A stretch of DNA of 64,000 nucleotides from Bacteroidota bacterium. Lineage in GTDB: Bacteria > Bacteroidota > Bacteroidia > 2-12-FULL-35-15. The notes under the pieces were generated by a model. That model was not told the DNA's origin. It made no database searches and worked only from the letters and a program-made list of their open reading frames with translations. The DNA lies in contig JADKIU010000002.1 of the NCBI GenBank assembly GCA_016722565.1, forward strand, positions 124,001-188,000. Direction: 5' to 3'. The position numbers and the translations under genes are program-made. Shown here piece by piece: positions 36,762 to 45,978 of this stretch (its first letter is position 1; each line of letters opens with the position of its first letter).

Positions 36762-38135
36762 ATGACACAAAGAACATACTCCTTCTTAATTGTTTTCACT
36801 TTTCTATTTTGCATCTCTTCCGATGCACAAATAAGTTACTACGATTCTATTCTTCAGCTCTCGAAAACCACCAAGGTTGATACTCTAAAAGTTCGCTTAT
36901 TAAATATATTAAGTGAAGAGTTGTGGCAAATTGGCGATTATAAACAATCCAACGCATTTGCTGAAGAAGCACTTACAATGTCAGATAAAAACATTATTAA
37001 GGCCAAAGACAGTTCTTACCGTATTTTCTTAAAAGAAAAAGCAAACGCGTGTAACAATCTAGCCATTATTAATCGATTTTTAGGAGATTATTCCGATGCT
37101 ATCAAAAATCATTTAGCTGCACTAAAAATACGTGAAGAAATTGGTGATAAAAAAGGAGTAGCACGTTCCTACCTTGGTATTGGATCTATTTACAATTTTA
37201 TGGGTAAAAACACTGAAGCTTTAGACTATAAGTTTAAATCTAAAAAAATATTTGAAGAAATTAATGATTCTGCGGGAATGGCTAAGGTTTATAATCATAT
37301 TGCATATATTTTTTATGACTTAAACAAATACGATTCAGTTGACAAATACAATAACAAATCCTTAATGATATATTTGAAAAATTTGAATATCCGTGGGATG
37401 GCTGATGTGTATGATTTGTTTGGGTTAACTTATCTTAAGAAGAAAGAGTATAATACTGCAATAGAAAATTTTAATACTTGTTTACAATACCGAACAATGT
37501 TGTTTTCTCAAAATGAAATTGCAGAATCCAACATTTTTTTAGGCTTGGCACATAAAGAAATCAAAGACTATGGTAGGTCCTATAAATATTATAAAACAGC
37601 TTTGTCACTTGCCAAACTTATTGGAAGTAAGGAGCATCAGAAAAATGCGTATAAAGGGTTGTATGAGTTGGATAGTATAAAAGGAGACTTTACTTCAGCT
37701 TTTGCAAATCATAAGTTATATGTTACTTATCGTGATAGCTTGGTAGGACTGAAAACTTCTGAAACAATTACCCAGCTTCAAGGTCAATTTGAGAATGAAA
37801 AGAAAGAACAGATTCGTGCAATGGAAGAAAAACAAACTGAAATGAAACGGATGGCAGAAGAAAAGGAACAGAAAGTGATTTTATACGCTGTATGTGGCGG
37901 TTTAATATTAATGGTTGTTTTGGCGATTGTTATTTATAGAGGTTCCAAACAAAAACAAAAAGCGAATATAGAACTACTCGCTAAAAATGAGATTATTGAA
38001 CAACAAAAGAATACAGTTGAAGATAAACAAAAAGAAATTATTGATAGTATTCGATATGCAAAGCGCATACAAAATTCATTGTTGCCCACCGAAAAATATA
38101 TTGATAAATCATTTAAACGATTAAAAGACAAATGA
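36762..38135 (+). CDS. TPR sensor-like protein ending in a SpoIIE-type linker without phosphatase domain
   Basis: 457 residues: signal peptide (residues 1-22, CISSDA), six or more TPR/Sel1-like helical pairs (residues ~40-335; LGDYSDAIKNHLAALKIREE, LGIGSIYNFMGKNTEALDYK), a coiled-coil EKKEQIRAMEEKQTEMKRMA, one membrane helix (~372-392), then a cytosolic coiled coil and SIRYAKRIQNSLLPTEKYID. In Bacteroidota that motif normally leads into a SpoIIE/PP2C phosphatase, but here the protein ends ten residues later (KSFKRLKDK). The paralogue at 40477 ends the same way, so the truncation is not random. It overlaps the next gene by 4 nt. Confidence 0.82.
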   Translation: MTQRTYSFLIVFTFLFCISSDAQISYYDSILQLSKTTKVDTLKVRLLNILSEELWQIGDYKQSNAFAEEALTMSDKNIIKAKDSSYRIFLKEKANACNNLAIINRFLGDYSDAIKNHLAALKIREEIGDKKGVARSYLGIGSIYNFMGKNTEALDYKFKSKKIFEEINDSAGMAKVYNHIAYIFYDLNKYDSVDKYNNKSLMIYLKNLNIRGMADVYDLFGLTYLKKKEYNTAIENFNTCLQYRTMLFSQNEIAESNIFLGLAHKEIKDYGRSYKYYKTALSLAKLIGSKEHQKNAYKGLYELDSIKGDFTSAFANHKLYVTYRDSLVGLKTSETITQLQGQFENEKKEQIRAMEEKQTEMKRMAEEKEQKVILYAVCGGLILMVVLAIVIYRGSKQKQKANIELLAKNEIIEQQKNTVEDKQKEIIDSIRYAKRIQNSLLPTEKYIDKSFKRLKDK

Positions 38136-38800
38136 AAAAGGTTTTTATAATTCACGCACACCCTGAGCAAAAATCTTTTTGTTCTAGTCTAAGAATGCAC
38201 GCAAAACAGCATTTTACTTCTAAAGGGTATGAGGTGAAAGAAAGCGATTTATATAAAATGGGGTTTAATCCTGTTGGTGGTGCAACTGATTTTACATCCG
38301 TTAACAATCCTGACTTTTTTAAATATCAAATGGAACAGGTAAATGCTCATACCAATAATTTGTTTGTCCCCGACTTAAAAATGGAGATGGAGAAGCTGGA
38401 GTGGTGCGATATACTTATTTTTAATTTTCCTTTGTGGTGGTTTGGTTTGCCGGCAATTTTAAAAGGCTGGGTTGATCGCGTATTTGCAATGGGGGTGGTT
38501 TATGGAAATGGAAAAGGGGTTTATGAAAATGGTACCTATAAAAATAAGTTGGCATTTATCACCATGACGACCGGTGGTCCGGAAATAGCTTACAATGGTG
38601 GTAAAAATGGGGAATTAGATACGATACTTTTCCCAATTCAGCATGGTATGTTCTATTTTGTGGGAATGACTGTTTTGCCCCCATTTATTAGCTTTAGTCC
38701 AGCTCGTAAATCAGACCCGGAATTGAAGGCCGAATTAGATAGATATTCGGACTATTTAAATAGCTTGGACATACTATCTCCCATTTACAAAGCTTCTTAA
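38132..38800 (+). CDS. NAD(P)H dehydrogenase (quinone)-like flavoprotein
   Basis: Flavodoxin-fold oxidoreductase of the KefF/NQO1/MdaB family, FMN or FAD dependent, cytosolic. It starts MKKVFIIHAHPEQKSFCSSL (phosphate-binding HAHPE-K-S), then LEWCDILIFNFPLWWFGLPA, ILKGWVDRVFAMGVVYG (the family-defining PLWWFGLPAILKGWVDRVF) and TMTTGGPEIAYNGGKNGELD. Length 222 is typical. ATGA overlap with the upstream TPR gene implies cotranscription, though a functional link is not obvious. Confidence 0.9.
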   Translation: MKKVFIIHAHPEQKSFCSSLRMHAKQHFTSKGYEVKESDLYKMGFNPVGGATDFTSVNNPDFFKYQMEQVNAHTNNLFVPDLKMEMEKLEWCDILIFNFPLWWFGLPAILKGWVDRVFAMGVVYGNGKGVYENGTYKNKLAFITMTTGGPEIAYNGGKNGELDTILFPIQHGMFYFVGMTVLPPFISFSPARKSDPELKAELDRYSDYLNSLDILSPIYKAS

Positions 38801-38886
38801 AAATAAAAATGCGTCATTTAACTATTATTCTTACCTTGTAAAAGAATATAAATCTATAATTGAATAACTCTTTAAAAAACTGCTTT

Positions 38887-39486
38887 ATGAAACGAATTTT
38901 AGTCGTTGCTTTTTTATTCTTTTCTGTTAATACAATTTTCGCTCAAGATTTTATGGATAAAATTGTAAAAAAGACATGTGAGTGTTTGGATAATATTTCA
39001 GATACCTTACCGGAAGATCGATTTAACATGGAATTAGGATTGTGTATGTTAGATGCAGCAAATCCATATAAAAAACAAATCAAAAAGGAATATGGTATTG
39101 ACTTAGAAAATATCGACACAGAAGGAGAACGATTAGGTCGGATCATTGGTCTCAAAATGGCCGGTGCTTGTCCGAATTCATTGGTGAAAATTACAAATCG
39201 GGTAAAAGTGGATGAACCGCCTCCTGTTGATGAATTGTCTGTTGTGGGCACTGTAACTAAAATCGAAGATGATTTATTTGTTGTCATTTCATTAAAAGAT
39301 GAGCTTGGAAAAATTACGAAATATTATTGGTTGGGCTTTATTGAAACCGCCAATGATTTAACGGGTTCATACTCCTCTCTTCAAGGGAAATCTATTCGTA
39401 TTACCTACATCAATCAGGAGTATTTTGAGCCTAAATTGAAGGAGTATCGACAATTTCCGGTTATCAAAAAAATTACGATTTACTAA
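38887..39486 (+). CDS. secreted protein of unknown function
   Basis: 199 residues from ATG 38887, chosen because it gives a clear signal peptide (MKRILVVAFLFFSVNTIFAQ); an in-frame ATG nine codons upstream does not improve it. The mature N-terminal half is helical with three Cys (KKTCECLDN; LGLCMLDAANP) and a fourth in AGACPNS, suggesting two disulfides. The C-terminal half is beta-rich (VVGTVTKIEDDLFVVISLKD; YWLGFIETANDL) and could be an OB-like or SH3-like fold. No family is recognised. It lies in the same-strand TPR gene group. Confidence 0.72.
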   Translation: MKRILVVAFLFFSVNTIFAQDFMDKIVKKTCECLDNISDTLPEDRFNMELGLCMLDAANPYKKQIKKEYGIDLENIDTEGERLGRIIGLKMAGACPNSLVKITNRVKVDEPPPVDELSVVGTVTKIEDDLFVVISLKDELGKITKYYWLGFIETANDLTGSYSSLQGKSIRITYINQEYFEPKLKEYRQFPVIKKITIY

Positions 39487-39529
39487 ACAGCAGAAGCATT
39501 ACTATTCACTAAATTTATTTTAAGGTCAA

Positions 39530-40468
39530 ATGAAAAAACTACTCCTTGTAATTGTGTTGTTCATTCCTACAGCCTTGTCCTTTGGGCAAACAGCCGAAGA
39601 GTTTGATGCGATGGCTGATAAAAAAATAGAAGCAAAAGATTTTCAATATGCAATGGTTATGATTGATAAAGCCATTGCTTTGGACTCAAAAAATCAATGG
39701 TATTTGCTAAAAAAAGCTGAAATTCAATTTGCTTTATCAGGACCTAAAGACGCCTTAAAAATTGTTGGAAGAGCAATTAAATTAGACGAAAAAAATGCGG
39801 AAGCATATAGCAGGGCAGGGGTGTATTATGATTCAAGTGGAATGACGGATTCAGCTTTATATATGTATAACCAAGCAATCAGCCATGCTACAAACGACAC
39901 CTCGAAACATTCCTACATTATGAACAGAGGTACCGCTCGATTAGGTAACAGAGATTTTAAAGGTGCTGTGAAAGACTTTGAGACAGTTTTGGCTTTCGAT
40001 CCAGTTAATATTGCTGCCCTAAACAATGTATCTGCCTGTTATGGTGATTTAGGTATGATGGATAAAAGTATCCAGAGTTTAAAAAAGATCATTGTTCTTG
40101 ATCCATCATTTATTGGTCCATATGTCAATTTGGGATTTATTTATGCAGACACGGATAGTTTGGATTTAGCGCTCAGTTATTTTAATAAAGCACTTGCAAT
40201 TGATTCCCAAGATGCCTTAATTTATAATAATCGTGGATATGTGTTTTATAAGAAAGGCGATTATACAAATGCTTTGAAAGATATTAATCTCTCTATTAAA
40301 TTGTATCCAACCAATAGTTATGCCTATCGAAATCTAGCGCTTGTTTATCTTGCACAAGGCAAAAAAAAGGAAGCTTGCTCAGTTCTCGAGTACGCCAGAG
40401 ATTATGGCTTTGAGCAGCGCTATGGCCCGGAAGTAAATGAATTAATGAAAAAAAATTGTAAGAAATAG
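39530..40468 (+). CDS. secreted TPR protein
   Basis: 312 residues with signal peptide (MKKLLLVIVLFIPTALSFGQ) followed by about seven TPRs covering the rest: IEAKDFQYAMVMIDKAIALD, AEAYSRAGVYYDSSGMTDSA, NNRGYVFYKKGDYTNALKDI and YRNLALVYLAQGKKKEACS. The terminal KNCKK and EACSVLEYARDYGFEQR pattern is typical of Bacteroidota periplasmic TPR proteins. A protein-protein interaction scaffold is likely; partners are unknown. The next gene starts 8 nt after its stop. Confidence 0.85.
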   Translation: MKKLLLVIVLFIPTALSFGQTAEEFDAMADKKIEAKDFQYAMVMIDKAIALDSKNQWYLLKKAEIQFALSGPKDALKIVGRAIKLDEKNAEAYSRAGVYYDSSGMTDSALYMYNQAISHATNDTSKHSYIMNRGTARLGNRDFKGAVKDFETVLAFDPVNIAALNNVSACYGDLGMMDKSIQSLKKIIVLDPSFIGPYVNLGFIYADTDSLDLALSYFNKALAIDSQDALIYNNRGYVFYKKGDYTNALKDINLSIKLYPTNSYAYRNLALVYLAQGKKKEACSVLEYARDYGFEQRYGPEVNELMKKNCKK

Positions 40469-40476
40469 TTCTCGGG

Positions 40477-41847
40477 TTGAAGATTCGGATAGGCATATGT
40501 CTTTTGTTTATTACTGCTTGGGTAAATTGTTCTGTTGCCCAAAATGATTCAATTCGTTTTCTTGAATTATTAAATAAATATCCTCTAAACGCCAGTATTG
40601 AAAAAAAACGTGATTTTGTCAGGGAACTTTATGATAGCATCAAAGAGAATGGCAACCATCAACGAACCTATTATTTTTTAAAAACAGCGTCTCGTTTTTT
40701 TAAAGAGAAAAATGAGGTGCTAACCTCTGGAGCCACACTTAATTATTTAGGCCTTTTTTATAATAATATTGGGAAGTATAATGATGCTATCCAATCTTTT
40801 TCATCCGGAATTTCTTTGTTGGAAGAGTATAAAAAGAAAAATGAGAACATCAATGAAACTCATTTGGTATTATACTTAATTTACCTTAATTATGGGAATA
40901 CATTTTATTTTTTGGATGAGCCAAACAAGGCACTCGTCTATTACAAAAAAGCATTGTTTGAATTAAAAAACAAAACGAATTTAGATCATTCCGATAGTCT
41001 GAAAATAGCTCAAGTATTTAATAATTTCGGAATTACTTATAGTTTAAAAAAGGATAATGAAACGGGGAGGTATTATTTTAAAAAAGCCCTGGAAATGAAT
41101 ACGCAGTTGCGGGATTCGATTCGTATTGCGAATGTGTTAAGTAATTTGGCAAGTTTGCATTCGAATGAGAATGAGATGGATAGTGCATTAAGTAAATATT
41201 TTGTTGTAAAGCAGATTTATGAAAAAACGCAGAACAAAACGGATATCGGTTTTATTAACGGACAAATTGCTTCTGTTTATCTGGATATGAACAATCCTAA
41301 AACGGCTTTGTCATATGCACTTGTTGCTTTACAGTATTGTGATACAACGGCCTATTCACATGAACTTGTAAGCACATATGATGTGCTCAATAAGATCTAT
41401 GGCAAATTGCTCGACTACAAAAATGAAGTGAGATTTTTACGTCTCTATACTGCTGTTTCAGATTCTGTCAACAGAGAAGAAACCATTAATGAAATTAATA
41501 GGAAGGAATTGTTACTGCAATTTAATACCTTGCATGTAACTGACAGCATTAAAGCTGCAGAAGAATTAAAGCGCAAAGATTTAAGTGTACAAGCTAACAA
41601 ACGGCAGAATTATTTTTTAATTATCGTTTTGCTCCTCACATTCGTAGCTTTGGGCTTGATTTATTCTCGATTTAAAATAACGAAAAAACAGAAGGGTATT
41701 ATTGAGATTCAAAAGGGGATTGTAGATGATAAGAATAAAGAAATAACGGATAGTATCAATTATGCGAAACGGATACAAAATTCGTTGTTACCTACCGAAA
41801 AATATATTGATAAAACCATTAAACGATTAAATAAGAAGTCCACTTAA
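40477..41847 (+). CDS. second TPR protein ending in a SpoIIE-type linker
   Basis: 456 residues. The TTG at 40477 is chosen because it alone keeps the signal peptide (MKIRIGICLLFITAWVNCSV, cleavage AQN); no in-frame ATG precedes the mature part. TPR array at ~65-335 (LGLFYNNIGKYNDAIQSFSS, NNFGITYSLKKDNETGRYYF), one membrane helix at ~383-402, then coiled coil ending SINYAKRIQNSLLPTEKYID and a nine-residue tail. It matches the end of the 36762 protein almost exactly (LLPTEKYIDK shared). Both appear to be receptor-like proteins lacking the expected phosphatase domain. It is close behind the TPR gene at 39530. Confidence 0.82.
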   Translation: MKIRIGICLLFITAWVNCSVAQNDSIRFLELLNKYPLNASIEKKRDFVRELYDSIKENGNHQRTYYFLKTASRFFKEKNEVLTSGATLNYLGLFYNNIGKYNDAIQSFSSGISLLEEYKKKNENINETHLVLYLIYLNYGNTFYFLDEPNKALVYYKKALFELKNKTNLDHSDSLKIAQVFNNFGITYSLKKDNETGRYYFKKALEMNTQLRDSIRIANVLSNLASLHSNENEMDSALSKYFVVKQIYEKTQNKTDIGFINGQIASVYLDMNNPKTALSYALVALQYCDTTAYSHELVSTYDVLNKIYGKLLDYKNEVRFLRLYTAVSDSVNREETINEINRKELLLQFNTLHVTDSIKAAEELKRKDLSVQANKRQNYFLIIVLLLTFVALGLIYSRFKITKKQKGIIEIQKGIVDDKNKEITDSINYAKRIQNSLLPTEKYIDKTIKRLNKKST

Positions 41848-41855
41848 TCGAGCAG

Positions 41856-42056
41856 TTAACTATTTATAAAATACGTGTTTATTTTTCGAGAATATTCAAT
41901 CGCTACACCTTGGTGTTTCATCTGGTTGACGAGCCGAAATAATGTACGTTCCGAAACGCCAATTTTATTTGCTAATTCCTTTGGTGTTCCCGTTGCATTT
42001 CGTTTTGCTAAGTTGCGGATACGATGAAGCCGTTCTTGATATTCGTAAATTTTCAT
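41856..42056 (-). CDS. small helix-turn-helix regulator
   Basis: 66 residues forming one winged HTH: MKIYEYQERLHRIRNLAKRN, then the HTH GTPKELANKIGVSERTLFRL and the wing HQGVAIEYSRKINTYFI. It resembles the HTH_11/DeoR N-terminal fold with no effector domain. Such solo HTH proteins are frequent in Bacteroidota. It is convergent with the TPR gene, with an 8-bp gap. Target genes unknown; the DNA-binding residues look intact. Confidence 0.8.
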   Translation of the reverse strand: MKIYEYQERLHRIRNLAKRNATGTPKELANKIGVSERTLFRLVNQMKHQGVAIEYSRKINTYFINS

Positions 42057-42102
42057 AACGATGGATTTACGACACAGGAGCGAGTGTCAGGTGTAATTTA
42101 AA

Positions 42103-42639
42103 TTAAACTGAATAAGCTTGATTAGGTTTAACTATGAAATCAAGACTCTGAATAACCACTATTGGTTTTTTCTTTCGGTGATAAAAGTATATTCTTTTGT
42201 GATAGCCTAGAAAAAATAAGTACTTATTTTTTTTGCTGGATATTTTTAAACTCATTCTTCCACCTAAATAGGCAAACGGAAGAAATACTAAAACAGAGCA
42301 AATAATAACCCAAGTGGGATGTGCCAATGAAATTAAGCTAAACATACCAACACCCATAAAAATGCCTCCCAGCGACATGGCTTTATTCATTTTGTTATCA
42401 ATTGCAATAGAGGAGGCGATAAGTCCGCCAACAAAACATGCCAAGGCATAATTCAGCAGTATAATTAAGTGCAAGGAAACGGGGGCGTTTGTGACGAAGG
42501 ATTTAAATGCTTCCGGGTCGTTCATGTTTATTCCTTCCGGCAATGGATTTAGGATATGAGCCAATGCCTCACCAATAACAATGATGATGATACTAACGAC
42601 CACACCGACAACAACTGCAATTAAGTTTCTAAATTTCAT
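42103..42639 (-). CDS. four-helix membrane protein, unknown function
   Basis: 178 residues. Four membrane helices (residues ~6-28, 57-78, 88-106 and 108-127) separated by short loops; loop 1 contains LNPLPEGINMNDPEAFKSF. Conserved Gly-rich helices (GGLIASSIAIDNKMNKAMSL; GGIFMGVGMF) suggest a compact bundle. The last ~45 residues (YHKRIYFYHRKKKPIVVIQS) are basic and unlike the rest; a small frame change near 42230 could have altered the true C-terminus. The family is not recognised. It follows a 78-bp gap holding the terminator of the opposite-side T9SS gene. Confidence 0.6.
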   Translation of the reverse strand: MKFRNLIAVVVGVVVSIIIIVIGEALAHILNPLPEGINMNDPEAFKSFVTNAPVSLHLIILLNYALACFVGGLIASSIAIDNKMNKAMSLGGIFMGVGMFSLISLAHPTWVIICSVLVFLPFAYLGGRMSLKISSKKNKYLFFLGYHKRIYFYHRKKKPIVVIQSLDFIVKPNQAYSV

Positions 42640-42663
42640 AACTGAACTATTTATTTCAAAGAT

Positions 42664-42696
42664 AAAAAAAAGCCCCGAGGAAACCTCGAGGCTTTA
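42664..42696 (-). terminator. intrinsic terminator of the T9SS Asp-box protein gene
   Basis: On the minus strand AAAGCCTCGAGG / CCTCGGGGCTTT with one mismatch, AAA/TTT loop and eight T residues after the stem. Confidence 0.8.
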
Positions 42697-42716
42697 AAAT
42701 TTTAATCAAACAAAAA

Positions 42717-44666
42717 CTATTTCACAATTAGCTTTTGGCTGTATGTTTTTCCTTCAACAACAGTACTTACAAAATAAATACCAGTGTTGTAAGCTGTAAT
42801 ATCTAATTGAATAGTATTGTTACCAGCAATTAAATTTTTATTCATTGTGGTAACCGCTTGTCCAACTGTATTGTAAACAGTAACACTTGCTTTAGAAGAT
42901 TTTGCTGAATTAAATACTAAGTTTACATTGTTGGATGCAGGGTTAGGATACAAGCTGATTTCAGAAAGTAATTCGTTTTCAGAAACCGATGCTCCACATG
43001 CTAAATCAGCAACTGGGATTTTGTAGTAAATAATGTTAGCTGGACCTGCTTGTGGATCCGGAGTTGTGGTTGTAGAAACACCATGTCCTGCAGCTTGGTC
43101 ATCTTGTACAATTACATGCACAAAACCATCAACATCTTTTGCCATTGCTCCGTAAGAACCTTCATGATAATCAAACGATGCGCTTGTGTAGTCTGGTTGA
43201 GTAATATCAATTGGATCACACCATGTAGCACCATTGTCATCAGAACGCATTACGTATTGGTGACGGAAGCTTTTTCCTGGATTAACAGGGTCAGTTAAAG
43301 TAGCATTTGCAATGTCGTATCCTTCTCCGATATCATTGATTCCTTCGAAAACTGAACTATATGTTACAAATAATTTACCTGATGCATCGATACCGGCACT
43401 TGGGAAAGAGGTTAAAGATGTTTGGAATGTCCCAACACCTAATACCGCACCGGTAGGATCGTTGTATACGTTTAATAAACCATCGCTGTTGTAATCTTTA
43501 CAAGCAGCAATCATAACAGGAGCAGAAGTACCCATTGTTTCGTTCCAGTACATTAAGCCATCAGTATAAGGGAAATAAGATAATGCTGAACCATCACCCA
43601 AAACGCGCATTCTTCCGAAGAATACATGTGCATTGTTTGAAGCGTCTAATATCACATTTACAGATGCATCATTAGATTCAACTGTATCAGGATTTCCATC
43701 CGCAGGATTTGTATCTCCTGTTGTCATTGTTGTAGCATCAAATAAAGGAATAGGGAATTGGTGAACAATTGTTTTTGTCCATGTATTTCCATCGTCTGTT
43801 GATTTGATTAATACAACATCCACATCAAAACCACCAGCAACAATAGCAATGGTTGATCCGTTAGCATCAATTGAATAAGAATCTCCACCAAAACCAAGGT
43901 AAGATGCAGCATCAATTTGAGGGATTACTGTTCTGATTTTATCCCAGGTAACACCACCATCCAATGAACGTGTGTATGCAATTGCACCATCTTGTCCCAT
44001 GTATGGAGTCGTTCCTGTTCCAGATGTTTGAGAGATAACATGCATCGATTGACCAGCAGGTCCACCAACTACAATACGAGCCCAAACATCAGGTACACCT
44101 AATGTTGTTTGTGTCCAAGCTCCTGTTCCTTTTACTGGACGTTTTAAGAATGCTAAATCTGTAGTAGCTGTAGTGTGCGCCACAACAACTTCTCCACCCG
44201 AACCAGTTGTTCCAAGGTTTGTAAATCCTGTTCTAACAGTTTCGATACGTACAGTTGGACTTGGCATCCATGCTGTACCATCAAAATAGTTGTAGCCTGT
44301 TCCTCTGTCTGCCCAAGCAGGGTCAGCAGCGAATGTCCAAGTTGCACCAACTGTACCATCAGCATTTTTTACAATACGATTACAGATTGAAGCATTTGTT
44401 TGGTTTTGATATTCAGTTGTTCCGATAACAGCAGATGTAAAAGCTCTGTTTGTTGGTTCTACTTGCGGTCTACCGCTTAAGTTGTATACCATCGATTCAA
44501 AAGAATCAGTTGGTCCGCCTAGTGGTGCTTGAACCGCAGCTGATTGTTTTGCAGCAAATGGCTTCACTTTTTGTAGGGAAACTATTGAAGGACCGGTATA
44601 CGTGCCTTGAGCAATAGCAGCACTTCCAACTCCAAAAGCTAACCCAATTAGTAAGGATTTTTTCAT
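42717..44666 (-). CDS. secreted sialidase-like Asp-box protein with T9SS type A sorting domain
   Basis: 649 residues. Signal peptide (MKKSLLIGLAFGVGSAAIAQ), then a beta-propeller-like region with Asp-box repeats: SLDGGVTWDK, STDDGNTWTK and SDDNGATWCD (S-x-D-x-G-x-T-W). Glycosidase active-site residues of true sialidases are not evident, so hydrolase activity is uncertain. The end is a type A sorting domain (ISLYPNPASNNVNLVF, SVTVYNTVGQAV, YNTGIYFVSTVVEGKTYSQK), predicting type IX export and surface attachment or release. It has its own promoter and terminator and is probably well expressed. Confidence 0.9.
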   Translation of the reverse strand: MKKSLLIGLAFGVGSAAIAQGTYTGPSIVSLQKVKPFAAKQSAAVQAPLGGPTDSFESMVYNLSGRPQVEPTNRAFTSAVIGTTEYQNQTNASICNRIVKNADGTVGATWTFAADPAWADRGTGYNYFDGTAWMPSPTVRIETVRTGFTNLGTTGSGGEVVVAHTTATTDLAFLKRPVKGTGAWTQTTLGVPDVWARIVVGGPAGQSMHVISQTSGTGTTPYMGQDGAIAYTRSLDGGVTWDKIRTVIPQIDAASYLGFGGDSYSIDANGSTIAIVAGGFDVDVVLIKSTDDGNTWTKTIVHQFPIPLFDATTMTTGDTNPADGNPDTVESNDASVNVILDASNNAHVFFGRMRVLGDGSALSYFPYTDGLMYWNETMGTSAPVMIAACKDYNSDGLLNVYNDPTGAVLGVGTFQTSLTSFPSAGIDASGKLFVTYSSVFEGINDIGEGYDIANATLTDPVNPGKSFRHQYVMRSDDNGATWCDPIDITQPDYTSASFDYHEGSYGAMAKDVDGFVHVIVQDDQAAGHGVSTTTTPDPQAGPANIIYYKIPVADLACGASVSENELLSEISLYPNPASNNVNLVFNSAKSSKASVTVYNTVGQAVTTMNKNLIAGNNTIQLDITAYNTGIYFVSTVVEGKTYSQKLIVK

Positions 44667-44708
44667 AGCATTTAAATTTTAAGATTAATTGAGGGTTAAA
44701 TTGTAATA

Positions 44709-44739
44709 CAAATATAATATAATGAGAATAGTATGCAAA
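44709..44739 (-). promoter_or_regulatory. promoter of the T9SS Asp-box protein gene
   Basis: Minus strand TTTG, 19 bp, TATATTTG, a full Bacteroidota promoter; the -7 box is 43 bp upstream of the ATG. Confidence 0.75.
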
Positions 44740-44787
44740 TATTTTGCTAAGAACTTGTAAGGATTGTTAATAAATGGTGAAGAGAGG

Positions 44788-45978
44788 CTAAGATGGCTGA
44801 TTTTTGTTCAAAATTCGATGGTATAAATCCTGGTATTTCTCACCAACTTTTTTATAACTGAAATGTTCTTGAGCATATTTACTTAACACATTTTTTTGAT
44901 AATATCCATGTTTACATTTGTCAATTACCTTATTTAATGTTTGCAAGAGTGCCTTTTCATCACCTGGTTTCACCAATGATCCCAATTGTTCTTTAATGTG
45001 CTCCGGTATTCCCCCTACATCCGATGAAACTATCGTAATGCCACTTGCTAAAGCTTCTACTATAACACAGGGTAGATTTTCATAGTTGGAAAAAAGAATA
45101 AAGCAATCAGACGTTCGCATAATGGATGCTACTTCTGAGGTTGTTTTTGTTCCATCAAAAAAAGCAACGGTGTTATAAATGTTTAATTTTTTTGCTGTTT
45201 CAATGTGTGGAGTGGTATCACCATCCCCAATAAACCAAATTTCAAAATCGGTACGTTTTTCCGACAAATCCTTTGCTACTCGAAGCATACCGGAAATGTT
45301 TTTATGCAAATTGTCTAATGTTGAGATGTGAATAATTTTTATTTTATCGTGTGTTTTGGCTGTTTCTAAAGGATGAAATAATTGTGTGTCGGTTACATTG
45401 TAAATTACTTCATAATCATTTTTTAATCCCAATTGCTGCATTGCTTCTCCTAAGTTTTTAGAAACAGGCGTAATGCAATTGGCATTTTTTGCAATAATTT
45501 TTGAAAGCACTCTTTCTACTATGCTGCGGTGTGCCTTTTTTGAAGGCAAATAGCCGGTCCAATGTTCCGTAATAATATAAGGGATATGCTTCGTTTTTTT
45601 TAGATACCAAGCAACTATACCTGCGGGATAGAGTTTATTGTGATGAATCAAGTCAATTGTCACAAATTGTTGTCTTACTTTTTCTAATCCAATTCGGTGT
45701 GCCTTGATGTAGCGTATAACTTTTTGTAAATGTGATACAATCGGAATAGAATGATTTATTTTTTTATAATACACGTTAATGGTGAGCACATTGTTTATTT
45801 CTTCCGTTACTAGTTCGTATGTTTCTTTGTTTGTTTCGTCCGAACAAACGTATAAGGCAATAACATTCGATTGCAATGCAACTGCTTCTGCATGTTTTTG
45901 AACAAAATTTCCAAGAGTTGGAAAAACTCGGCTGGGGTACCAACTTGAAAGAAAAAGGATATTTAATTTTTTATTCAT
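44788..45978 (-). CDS. glycosyltransferase family 4 (GT-B fold)
   Basis: Retaining GT-B glycosyltransferase. ATG at 45978 is chosen: MNKKLNILFLSSWYPSRVFP is the family start and overlaps the upstream ATPase stop by 4 nt; the longer frame to 46119 lies inside the ATPase. The N-terminal domain has HHNKLYPAGIVAWYLKK and YIITEHWTGYLPSKKA; the C-terminal nucleotide-sugar domain has KIKIIHISTLDNLHKNISGM, the family EX7E block (ENLPCVIVEALASGITIVSS) and DVGGIPEHI. About 396 residues. Acceptor and sugar unknown; surface polysaccharide or glycoprotein synthesis is likely. Confidence 0.9.
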   Translation of the reverse strand: MNKKLNILFLSSWYPSRVFPTLGNFVQKHAEAVALQSNVIALYVCSDETNKETYELVTEEINNVLTINVYYKKINHSIPIVSHLQKVIRYIKAHRIGLEKVRQQFVTIDLIHHNKLYPAGIVAWYLKKTKHIPYIITEHWTGYLPSKKAHRSIVERVLSKIIAKNANCITPVSKNLGEAMQQLGLKNDYEVIYNVTDTQLFHPLETAKTHDKIKIIHISTLDNLHKNISGMLRVAKDLSEKRTDFEIWFIGDGDTTPHIETAKKLNIYNTVAFFDGTKTTSEVASIMRTSDCFILFSNYENLPCVIVEALASGITIVSSDVGGIPEHIKEQLGSLVKPGDEKALLQTLNKVIDKCKHGYYQKNVLSKYAQEHFSYKKVGEKYQDLYHRILNKNQPS

